From assembly GCA_002398405.1 (NCBI GenBank), contig DGYN01000073.1, forward strand, positions 23,927-44,557: a stretch of 20,631 bases of DNA, in the 5' to 3' direction. A program made the translations under genes and the position numbers. Below the pieces are notes generated by a model that saw only the letters and a program-made list of their open reading frames with translations, did not search any database and was not told the origin of the DNA. Position 1 is the first letter of the stretch; every line of letters starts with the position of its first letter. The stretch is from Caulobacteraceae bacterium UBA5005. Its GTDB lineage: Bacteria; Pseudomonadota; Alphaproteobacteria; Caulobacterales; Caulobacteraceae. Positions 14,110 to 20,134 of this stretch are shown here, in pieces.

Positions 14110-15288
14110 TTAGTTAATCGCTTCCACGCACATGGCGACGCCCATGCCGCCACCGACGCACAGGGTCGCCGCGCCCTTCTTGGCGCCGGAACGTTTCATC
14201 TCGTGTAGCAGGGTGGTCAGGACCCGCGCGCCCGAGGCGCCGATCGGATGGCCGATGGCGATGGCGCCGCCGTTGACGTTGGTTTTTGCGGGATCAAGGC
14301 CCAGTTCGCGCACCACTGACAGGGATTGGGCGGCGAAGGCTTCGTTGGATTCGATGAGATCAAGGTCGCCAACCTTCCAGCCGGCCTTTTCCAGGGCCTT
14401 TTTCATGGCCGGGATCGGACCCGTCCCCATGATTTCCGGATCGACCCCGGCGCTTGCCCAGGAGGCGATACGGGCCAGGGGCTTTAGGCCTCGCTTCTTG
14501 GCTTCATCGGCGCTCATCAGAACGAGCGCGGCGGCCCCGTCGTTGATCCCGGACGCGTTGGCCGCGGTCACCGTGCCCTCTTTGGAAAAGGCGGGGCGAA
14601 GACCGGCGATGCTTTCCAGGGTGACGCCGTCCTTGATGTACTCATCCTGGTCGACGACCGTGTCGCCCTTGCGGCCCTTGATGGTGACCGGGACGATCTC
14701 GTCCTTGAACTTGCCGGCCTTGCGCGCCGCCTCGGCCCTGTTCTGGCTGGTGACGGCGAACCTGTCCTGGTCCTCGCGGGTGATCTGCCAGCGGCTGGCG
14801 ATATTCTCCGCCGTCTGGCCCATGTGATAGCCGTGGAAGGCGTCCCAAAGACCGTCCTTGATCATGGTGTCGACAAAGGCCAGGTCGCCCATCTTCTGCC
14901 CCGGCCGCAGCAATTGGGCGTGGGGCGATTGGCTCATGCTCTCCTGGCCGCCGGCAACGACGATGTTCACCGAGCCGTCGGCGATCTGCTGGGCGCCCAG
15001 CGCCACGGCCCGGAGGCCCGAGCCGCACAGCTGATTTAGGCTCCAGGCGGGGCTTTCCACCGGGATACCCGCGTTGACCGCCGCCTGGCGGGCGGGCCCC
15101 TGGCCCTGACCGGCCTGCAGGACCTGGCCCATGATGACCTCGTCGACGTCGGCCGGAGTGATCCCGGCCTGCTCGATCGCGCCCTGGATTGCGATCCTGC
15201 CCAGATCATGGGCAGGCAGGCTTGAGAGTGCGCCGTTGAACGAGCCCACCGGGGTGCGGGCCGCGGAGACGATGACGATGTTGGTCAT
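14110..15288 (-). CDS. phaA: Acetyl-CoA C-acetyltransferase (beta-ketothiolase)
   Basis: This 392-aa biosynthetic thiolase condenses two acetyl-CoA to acetoacetyl-CoA. The nucleophile is Cys88 in NQLCGSGLRAV, with His347 in AIGHPIGASG and Cys377 in CVGGGMGVA. All three match the positions in well-studied PhaA proteins to within one residue. Length is normal. ATG 15288 has AAGGG eight bases upstream. It heads the phaA-phaB minus-strand operon. It is divergent from the PPC-domain protein gene across 169 bases that contain several inverted repeats. Direct neighbourhood with phaB and phaR makes a role in polyhydroxybutyrate synthesis more likely than fatty-acid breakdown. Confidence 0.95.
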   Translation of the reverse strand: MTNIVIVSAARTPVGSFNGALSSLPAHDLGRIAIQGAIEQAGITPADVDEVIMGQVLQAGQGQGPARQAAVNAGIPVESPAWSLNQLCGSGLRAVALGAQQIADGSVNIVVAGGQESMSQSPHAQLLRPGQKMGDLAFVDTMIKDGLWDAFHGYHMGQTAENIASRWQITREDQDRFAVTSQNRAEAARKAGKFKDEIVPVTIKGRKGDTVVDQDEYIKDGVTLESIAGLRPAFSKEGTVTAANASGINDGAAALVLMSADEAKKRGLKPLARIASWASAGVDPEIMGTGPIPAMKKALEKAGWKVGDLDLIESNEAFAAQSLSVVRELGLDPAKTNVNGGAIAIGHPIGASGARVLTTLLHEMKRSGAKKGAATLCVGGGMGVAMCVEAIN

Positions 15289-15332
15289 TCAATTACCCTT
15301 GAGGAAGGCTTTTGCGCCGCCCGGCTGTCGGG

Positions 15333-15354
15333 CCGCCCGCCATGGGGCGGTTTT
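15333..15354 (+). repeat. Hairpin with T-run in the phaA upstream region
   Basis: CCGCCC (15333-15338) pairs with GGGCGG (15345-15350) around a six-base loop and is followed by TTTT (15351-15354). It resembles a short intrinsic terminator on the plus strand, but no plus-strand gene lies just upstream. It falls in the phaA 5' region and could act as a transcription block against read-through or as an attenuator for the downstream gene. Confidence 0.35.
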
Positions 15355-15388
15355 GCCTCAAAGGCCGCAGGGTGTCACCCCGCGCCTT

Positions 15389-15407
15389 GCCGATTTGTTG
15401 CATCGGC
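15389..15407. promoter_or_regulatory. Operator-like inverted repeat between phaA and the PPC gene
   Basis: GCCGAT (15389-15394) and ATCGGC (15402-15407) are exact reverse complements around TTGTTGC. The spacer and first base of the right arm read TTGTTGCA, whose complement TGCAACAA resembles half-sites reported for PHA regulators. It lies midway in the 169-base divergent gap, suitable for control of either gene. Assignment to PhaR is a guess. Confidence 0.35.
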
Positions 15408-15457
15408 GTAAGGATTCGTCGCGGGCCGCGGAGGCTTGGCCGCTTAGGGATCCACCG

Positions 15458-16678
15458 ATGAGCATCCTTGTCCGCGCGGTGCTGGGCGCCCTTGCCGCCG
15501 GATGCGCCGTCCAGGCCTACGCCCAGCTCTCTCCCGCCCAGACCATCCGACCCGGCGAGACGGTGCGCGGCGTCCTGGAAAAGCGCGAGGTGCACCCCAA
15601 GACCCAGTGGATCACCGACGTCTTCACCCTGCGGGGGGGCCGTGGAGAAAAGGTGACAATCAACCTGACCTCCACCTCCTTCGACCCGCTGATCCATGTC
15701 GACAGAGGCGATACGCACGTGGACGAAGACGACGACGGCGGCGACGGGTTCGATGCCCGTCTGGTGGTCGAGTTCGAGGTCTCCGAGCCGCACCAGATCT
15801 ATGTCACCTCCTCCGGAAAGGATGAGACCGGCGCCTATACCTTGAAGGTCGAACGCGGCGGGGAGGTCGTCGTTCCTGCCCAGACAACCGCCCCGCGCGC
15901 GGCCCGCCCAGCGCCGCCGGCGGCGCCCATCCGCGCCGGCCAGACCCTGCAGGGCCGCATGACCCCGCTCTCACCCCTGCACACCGACGATACGCCCTAC
16001 ATGCCGTTTGCCTTCACCGCGCGGCGTAACCAGACGGTCACCTTCGACATGACCAGCGAGGACTTCGACACCAATCTGATGATCCTCCTGCCGGGGGCGA
16101 CCGAGGAACTGGCCAAGGATGACGACAGCGGCGTCGGAACCGGCGCCCGCCTGACCTTCACCTTCCCGGCGGACGGCGTCTACGAGATTCGCGCCAACTC
16201 CATCCTGCAAAGCTCGGAGGGAGATTTCAGCCTCGCGGCCGCTGAGGGAACCATCGCGCCGGTCGTCGAGTCCGAGACTGAAGGCGCCCGCAGCAGCCCT
16301 GTGGCGAGGCGTCCCATAGCGCCCCCCGCCCGCTCCGCCCCGCTCGCCGTCGGCGACACCCTGCGCGGGACCCTGGAAACCTCTGATCTAAGGGAAGGCG
16401 ACGGCGTGGCCGACGCCTATCGCATCCGCGGCCAGGCCCGGCAGACGGTGCTGATCACCATGACCTCGGATGCCTTCGACGCCCAGCTGCTGCTGCTGGA
16501 CGGGGCAGGCAATACCCTGGCTGAGAACGACGATGAGGACGGCACAAATCCGGCCATCACCTACACCCTGCCCACAGCCGGAGATTACTATGTCATCGCC
16601 AAGGGCATCCGCTCAGAGGCCCGCGGCGCCTACCGCATCACCCTCTCCCGCGAGGCGACCGCGCCGGCCGCGCGGTAG
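15458..16678 (+). CDS. Secreted protein built of three tandem PPC-like domains
   Basis: This is a 406-aa exported protein. A signal peptide (MSILVRAVLGALAAGCAVQAYA) is followed by three repeats of about 105 residues: about 28-132, 157-262 and 294-397. Each has the same order: GxTxxGxL, a TxxFDxxL segment after a T-V-x-x-x-M/L-T-S run, an acidic loop (DEDDDGGDG, AKDDDSGVG, AENDDEDG), then a Y-x-I/V strand and a closing Y-x-L or F-S-L. This is the bacterial pre-peptidase C-terminal fold, usually an accessory to secreted proteases, but no catalytic domain is present. Pro/Ala-rich linkers join the repeats. ATG 15458 has AGGGA eight bases upstream. Function is unknown; a periplasmic or surface binding role is inferred from architecture alone. 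It sits between phaA and phaR. Confidence 0.85.
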   Translation: MSILVRAVLGALAAGCAVQAYAQLSPAQTIRPGETVRGVLEKREVHPKTQWITDVFTLRGGRGEKVTINLTSTSFDPLIHVDRGDTHVDEDDDGGDGFDARLVVEFEVSEPHQIYVTSSGKDETGAYTLKVERGGEVVVPAQTTAPRAARPAPPAAPIRAGQTLQGRMTPLSPLHTDDTPYMPFAFTARRNQTVTFDMTSEDFDTNLMILLPGATEELAKDDDSGVGTGARLTFTFPADGVYEIRANSILQSSEGDFSLAAAEGTIAPVVESETEGARSSPVARRPIAPPARSAPLAVGDTLRGTLETSDLREGDGVADAYRIRGQARQTVLITMTSDAFDAQLLLLDGAGNTLAENDDEDGTNPAITYTLPTAGDYYVIAKGIRSEARGAYRITLSREATAPAAR

Positions 16679-16686
16679 CGGTTTTT
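16658..16686 (+). terminator. Probable intrinsic terminator spanning the PPC gene's end
   Basis: ACCGCGC (16658-16664) and GCGCGGT (16670-16676) form a perfect 7-bp stem with a five-base loop, followed after five bases by TTTTT (16682-16686). The stem includes the last codons and the T of the stop codon. The gap before the T-run is slightly long for a textbook terminator. Confidence 0.5.
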
Positions 16687-16704
16687 CCGCGCACAAATTT
16701 CGCA

Positions 16705-16734
16705 CTGGCATAGTCCTTTCGCATCCGCGATACT
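16705..16734 (+). promoter_or_regulatory. Candidate phaR promoter
   Basis: CTGGCA (16705-16710) and GATACT (16729-16734) are spaced by 18 bases, each matching four of six consensus positions. The -10 end overlaps a CTGC/GCAG inverted repeat at 16733, the arrangement expected of a repressed promoter. Judged by eye only. Confidence 0.4.
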
Positions 16735-16743
16735 GCACCGCAG
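16733..16743. promoter_or_regulatory. PhaR-box-like operator, site 1 (CTGC-N3-GCAG)
   Basis: CTGCACCGCAG is a perfect CTGC/GCAG inverted repeat with a three-base spacer. PhaR of Paracoccus and Rhodobacter is reported to bind CTGC-N3-4-GCAG. It overlaps the candidate -10/start region of phaR itself, which supports autorepression. Confidence 0.6.
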
Positions 16744-16754
16744 CGACAAAAATG

Positions 16755-16768
16755 CTGCAACGGGGCAG
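16755..16768. promoter_or_regulatory. PhaR-box-like operator, site 2 (CTGC-N6-GCAG)
   Basis: CTGCAACGGGGCAG repeats the same half-sites with a six-base spacer. It is about 23 bases downstream of site 1, near two helical turns, and ends three bases before the phaR ATG. It covers the GGGG that serves as ribosome-binding site. The longer spacer makes it a weaker candidate than site 1. Confidence 0.4.
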
Positions 16769-16771
16769 ACC

Positions 16772-17395
16772 ATGGCGAAGCAAGGTGAAGGCAAGGGGAC
16801 CGGCGAAAAGGTCGTCATCCAGAAATACGCCAACCGCCGCCTCTATAATAAGGCGACCAGCACCTACATCACCTTGGATAACCTGGCCGAGATGGTCCGC
16901 GACGGCGTCGATTTCGTCGTCTACGACGCCAAGACCGGCGAGGACATTACCCGCAAGGTCCTCACCCAGATCATTTTCGACGAGGAGAATTCCTCCAACG
17001 GCCAGAACCTCCTGCCCATCCAGTTCCTGCGCCAGCTGATCAGCTTCTACGGCGACCAGATGCAGGCCTTCCTGCCGAGCTACCTGGAGATGAGCCTCGA
17101 TTCCTTCGCAAAGCAGCAGGAAGGATTCCGCAAGCAGTTCGCGGCGGGCAAGTTCCCCGGCCTTCCCGGCGGCGGCTACGAGGACCAGATCCGCCAGAAC
17201 ATGCAGATGTTCGAGCGGGCCATGAAGATGTTCACCCCCTTCGGCTTCCCGCCGGGAACGCCTGGCGCCGCCGCGGCGTCGGCAGAGGCTCCGGCGGCCA
17301 AGTCCGCGCCGGAAAGCGACACCGCGCTCGACGACCTCAAGCAGCAACTCGCCGCCATGCAGGCCCAGATCGAAAAGCTGGCGAACAAGAGCTGA
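16772..17395 (+). CDS. phaR: Polyhydroxyalkanoate synthesis repressor PhaR
   Basis: This 207-aa regulator binds DNA and PHA granules, and releases phasin and PHA gene repression when polymer forms. The N-terminal PHB/PHA accumulation DNA-binding domain is nearly canonical: IQKYANRRLYNKATSTYITL, then DFVVYDAKTGEDITRKVL and QIIFDEE (about residues 13-75). A PHB_acc domain follows: LLPIQFLRQLISFYGDQMQ and a YLEMSLDSFAKQQEGFRKQF helix. The tail is Ala/Pro-rich, then a short coiled coil (LDDLKQQLAAMQAQIEKL), probably for oligomerisation. ATG 16772 is preceded by GGGG at seven to ten bases upstream. Two CTGC/GCAG repeats lie just upstream. phaA-phaB lie about 1.5 kb away on the other strand. Confidence 0.95.
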   Translation: MAKQGEGKGTGEKVVIQKYANRRLYNKATSTYITLDNLAEMVRDGVDFVVYDAKTGEDITRKVLTQIIFDEENSSNGQNLLPIQFLRQLISFYGDQMQAFLPSYLEMSLDSFAKQQEGFRKQFAAGKFPGLPGGGYEDQIRQNMQMFERAMKMFTPFGFPPGTPGAAAASAEAPAAKSAPESDTALDDLKQQLAAMQAQIEKLANKS

Positions 17396-17398
17396 CCC

Positions 17399-17508
17399 GT
17401 CACCCCCGGACTTGTTCCGGAGGCCGGATGATGACCCAGGCTATGCGCCCAAGGTCTCTCCATCTGAGCTGAGGATCGTCTGGCCCCCGTGACAAGCACG
17501 GGGGTGAC
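17399..17508. repeat. Palindromic intergenic element made of two inverted hairpin units
   Basis: The left unit (17399-17425) and the reverse complement of the right unit (17508-17482) share one design: GTCACCCCCG, two variable bases, CTTGT, two variable bases, CGG-A/G-GGCC. The variable pairs are GA/TC on the left and TG/CA on the right, so the internal stem is kept by paired changes. The inverted similarity continues inward (GGCCGGATGAT against GGCCAGACGAT, nine of eleven). This looks like a copy of a dispersed alphaproteobacterial palindromic repeat. It holds no gene. Confidence 0.75.
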
Positions 17509-17517
17509 GGTTTTTTT
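17484..17517 (+). terminator. Intrinsic terminator after phaR
   Basis: CCCCCGTG (17484-17491) and CACGGGGG (17497-17504) form a perfect 8-bp stem with loop ACAAG, followed after six bases by seven T (17511-17517). The stem is the right half of the palindromic element, so the element also seems to end phaR transcription. Confidence 0.7.
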
Positions 17518-17541
17518 AAGTGTTCAGGATAGGTGTTCGGA

Positions 17542-17871
17542 ATGACCAGACCTGTCCCGCCGGTGACCGCGGCGCCCGTACAGAGGCGGGCAGGCCGGCG
17601 CGTGACCGATGCTGCCCTTGCCGCGGAGGCGGCTGAACAGTCTCCCACAGGGACAAATCTGCCGGTGGTCGCCGGGCCCCTGTCCCATCGCGACGATTCT
17701 CCGGCTGGCGCGGTAGAGGCTCAGATCCTCGGCCAGGATGGGGTCAAGCGCGGCCTGCGCGGCGGAAAACCCGTGCTGGATCAAGCCCGTTCGGCCTATT
17801 TGGGGGCGGAATACTCTGGCGCGGCCGACCGGCGGCCCAGGAGCGGCCTGATCACCAAGACCGAACTCTGA
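17542..17871 (+). CDS. Small hypothetical protein, probably cytoplasmic
   Basis: This is a 109-aa protein I cannot assign to a family. It has no signal peptide, transmembrane helix or cysteine. The N-terminal half is Pro/Ala/Arg-rich (MTRPVPPVTAAPVQRRAGRR) and looks disordered. The C-terminal part (VLDQARSAYLGAEYSGAADRRPRSGLITKTEL) looks more ordered and is reminiscent of small conserved Caulobacterales proteins. ATG 17542 has AGGTG about seven bases upstream; a GTG at 17533 in the same frame would add three residues. It follows the phaR terminator directly, so it needs its own promoter, which I do not see clearly. No other open frame over this stretch looks more credible. Confidence 0.6.
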   Translation: MTRPVPPVTAAPVQRRAGRRVTDAALAAEAAEQSPTGTNLPVVAGPLSHRDDSPAGAVEAQILGQDGVKRGLRGGKPVLDQARSAYLGAEYSGAADRRPRSGLITKTEL

Positions 17872-17923
17872 GGTTGGCGCCCATCTTGCTTAACGGTGTG
17901 GAAACCACGCCGGAACGCATGCC

Positions 17924-18001
17924 ATGGCCCAACTCACCGCCCGCGCCGTCAAGGCCCTCGACATTCTCGTCGTGGTGATGATCTTCACCGCCCTGACTTA
18001 G
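17924..18001 (+). CDS. Putative 25-aa membrane microprotein
   Basis: The open frame encodes MAQLTARAVKALDILVVVM followed by IFTALT: a short basic amphipathic start and a hydrophobic segment long enough to cross or bind the membrane. GGAA lies eight bases before ATG 17924, and no other start exists between it and the upstream in-frame stop at 17891. Its TAG stop overlaps the TAA stop of the convergent membrane-protein gene by four bases (TTAG), the same junction type as the other convergent pairs here. That makes chance less likely, but a 25-codon frame is too short to prove by eye. Confidence 0.5.
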   Translation: MAQLTARAVKALDILVVVMIFTALT

Positions 18002-18423
18002 TTCCCGTCCGCGAAGTCCACGTCCCGCCGCGCCGAGACGATGGTGACGATGAAGCCGGCCAGGACGTCCAGCACCACCATCAGGGTGAGCAGGAAGAAG
18101 GTCGAGGTCGCAAAACCCGGCAGGAGCAGGAACTCCACCAGGCAAACGATGAACAGCAGCATCGACAGGGCGTGATTGACGATCGCCGCCTTCTGGCTGG
18201 TGGTCGATTTCAAAAGCTCGATGAACAGGATCACCAGGGCCCCCGACAGCACCAGGTCCGACAGGCTGACCGACAGACTCGCGCCTGAGGTCATGGGCAC
18301 GGTGAACAGTTCGGCCTGAAATTGCCGCGCGGCATCGAGGGTCTTCAATCCCCCGTCCATGGTTAGGACCAGGATGTTGTAGATCACGACCGGCAGGAAC
18401 AGGAACGGAATGGCGGCGAGCAT
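17998..18423 (-). CDS. Four-helix integral membrane protein of unknown function
   Basis: This is a 141-aa inner-membrane protein. Hydrophobic segments lie at about 4-21 (IPFLFLPVVIYNILVL), 54-71 (LSDLVLSGALVILFIELL), 80-103 (VNHALSMLLFIVCLVEFLLL) and 106-128 (STFFLLTLMVVLDVLAGFIV). The loop after helix 1 (MDGGLKTLDAARQFQAELF) is amphipathic, and the C-terminus SARRDVDFADGN is probably cytoplasmic. The LLKSTTSQKAAIVNH loop between helices 2 and 3 is polar. ATG 18423 has GGGGGAAGG about five bases upstream. I do not recognise a named family. It is divergent from the glycosyltransferase gene and convergent with the 25-aa frame. Confidence 0.8.
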   Translation of the reverse strand: MLAAIPFLFLPVVIYNILVLTMDGGLKTLDAARQFQAELFTVPMTSGASLSVSLSDLVLSGALVILFIELLKSTTSQKAAIVNHALSMLLFIVCLVEFLLLPGFATSTFFLLTLMVVLDVLAGFIVTIVSARRDVDFADGN

Positions 18424-18465
18424 CGGCCTTCCCCCAGGGCTAGAGCGTCGCGGGTGAAGCTAGTC

Positions 18466-18487
18466 GGTTTGCGGACGGAGGCAAACC
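18466..18487. promoter_or_regulatory. Operator-like inverted repeat between divergent genes
   Basis: GGTTTGC (18466-18472) and GCAAACC (18481-18487) are exact reverse complements around an eight-base spacer. They lie in the 91-base gap between the membrane-protein gene (-) and the glycosyltransferase gene (+). The position and size suit a dimeric regulator acting on both genes, but no family can be named. Confidence 0.4.
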
Positions 18488-18514
18488 CCGCAGCCGTGTT
18501 ATGGTTAGGGTAGG

Positions 18515-20134
18515 ATGGGATCTTGGGACCGCTGGATTGTCGGGCGACGCGGGGCCGCGCTTTGCGCGTTGATCGCGCTTGTCTCGGGCCTGTCGGGTCT
18601 CTGGTCCCTGCCGGCCCTGGACCGCAACGAGAGCGCCTTCGTCCAGGCCACCGTCCAAATGCTGGAAAGCGGCGATTTCACCGCCATCCGCTACCAGGAC
18701 TATTGGCGGGGCGGCGCTTCGCCCGGCGTCCACTGGCTGCAGGCCATCGCGGTCAATATCCTGTCGAGCCCCGAAGCCCGTGAGATCTGGCCCTACCGGC
18801 TGGTGTCCCTGCTGGGCCTTTCCATCGCGGCGGCCGCGACCTGCTGGGGCGGAGCGGCCCTGTTCGGCCGCCGGGCGGGCTTCATCGCGGGAAGCGGGCT
18901 TGCCGTCAGCCTCGCCGCCGCTACCGCCGGAGGCGTCGCCACCGCCGATGCGGCCTTCCTGGCGGCCTGCGCGGTCATGGTGGCGGGCTTTGGCCGGGTC
19001 TATCTGGCGGCCAGGGAAGGCCGGGCGCCGCGCCGCCGCGACCGGGTTTTCTTCTGGGCGGGCCTGATCGCCGGGACCCTGATCAAGGGTCCCTTCGCCC
19101 TGATACTGGCCGCCTTTATGGGCGGGGCCCTGCTGGCCGCCGACCGCCGCGCCCGCTGGTTTCCCACCCTGGGCTGGGCCTGGGGACTTCTCGCCCTCTT
19201 CGCCTTTGCGGGCCCCTGGGTGGTGGCCGTGACCATCGCCTCCGACGGCGCCTATTGGGGCCCGCTTTCCCGGCCGCCGCTCGCGGCCGGCCCGCCGCTT
19301 TGGCAGACCTGGATGAGCCCGGTCTTCCTGTTCCCGCTCACCGCCTTGCTGCCGGCCGCCGCGGTCTTCGCCTGGCGCGAACGGCGGACCACCGGGGTGA
19401 AGGTCGCCCTGGCCTGGCTGATCCCCGCCTGGCTGGCGGTCGAGTTGATGCCGGGCAAACAGGTGTTCGGCCCCCTGCCGCTTTATATCGCCCTGGCCTG
19501 GCTCTGCGCGGCCGGCCTGGACTCGGCTCTGGCGGGCAAGCTTTCGCGGCGTCTTGGCGCCGTCCTAGTGCTCTCCACCGGGATCGTCGGAGCGGTTCTG
19601 CTGATCCAGTTTTGCGCCCGTCATGGCGCCGGCCTCGACCTGTTGTCCGGGATCGTCGCGGGGGTCCTGTTCCTCCTGGCCGGAGGCGCGGCGGCCTATT
19701 GCGTCCTGCGGCCGGCCGCGAGCAAGGCTCTGATCGCCACGGCCTTCCTCGCCATGGTCGCCCCGGCCTGGCTCTATGGCGCGGCCCTGCCCAGCCTCGA
19801 TGGCCTGTGGCCGACACGGCGCATCCTGGGGGTGCTGGCGGAGACCAATCTCGACCCGCGCGAGGGCCTGGCCGTGGGTCCCGTCGCGGCGGCGGGCTAT
19901 CATGAGCCGAGCCTGGTGTTCGCGCTAGGGGCCTCCACCGAGATCGGCGATGGGGCGCTCGCCGCCCGCGCTGTCGCTGATGGACGGCCGGCCATTGTCG
20001 AGCTGGGGGAGGACGCCCGCTTCCGCCAGGCGGCGGCGGACTTGGGCGTCCGGCCCCAGCCGATCGGCCGGATCGAAGCCTATGACTACGCCGCCGGCCG
20101 GCAGGTCACGGTAACAGTTTACGCCAAGGGTTAG
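18515..20134 (+). CDS. GT39/ArnT-like membrane glycosyltransferase, atypical catalytic loop
   Basis: This is a 539-aa multi-pass GT-C enzyme that would move a sugar from a polyprenyl-phosphate carrier on the periplasmic side. Many hydrophobic helices are visible (for example 189-210, 217-240, 270-290, 310-330, 345-385). The first periplasmic loop is ALDRNESAFVQATVQMLESG, then DFTAIRYQDYWRGGASPGVHWLQA. Relatives normally read DRDE-x-R-F/Y-A and KKPVG-x-H/Y-W-L. Here the Asp of the DE pair is Asn38 and the KKP lysines are gone. The C-terminal about 100 residues form a soluble domain. ATG 18515 has AGGGTAGG just upstream. The acceptor could be lipid A or another envelope glycan; this is unknown. 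It ends in a four-base convergent overlap. Confidence 0.8.
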   Translation: MGSWDRWIVGRRGAALCALIALVSGLSGLWSLPALDRNESAFVQATVQMLESGDFTAIRYQDYWRGGASPGVHWLQAIAVNILSSPEAREIWPYRLVSLLGLSIAAAATCWGGAALFGRRAGFIAGSGLAVSLAAATAGGVATADAAFLAACAVMVAGFGRVYLAAREGRAPRRRDRVFFWAGLIAGTLIKGPFALILAAFMGGALLAADRRARWFPTLGWAWGLLALFAFAGPWVVAVTIASDGAYWGPLSRPPLAAGPPLWQTWMSPVFLFPLTALLPAAAVFAWRERRTTGVKVALAWLIPAWLAVELMPGKQVFGPLPLYIALAWLCAAGLDSALAGKLSRRLGAVLVLSTGIVGAVLLIQFCARHGAGLDLLSGIVAGVLFLLAGGAAAYCVLRPAASKALIATAFLAMVAPAWLYGAALPSLDGLWPTRRILGVLAETNLDPREGLAVGPVAAAGYHEPSLVFALGASTEIGDGALAARAVADGRPAIVELGEDARFRQAAADLGVRPQPIGRIEAYDYAAGRQVTVTVYAKG

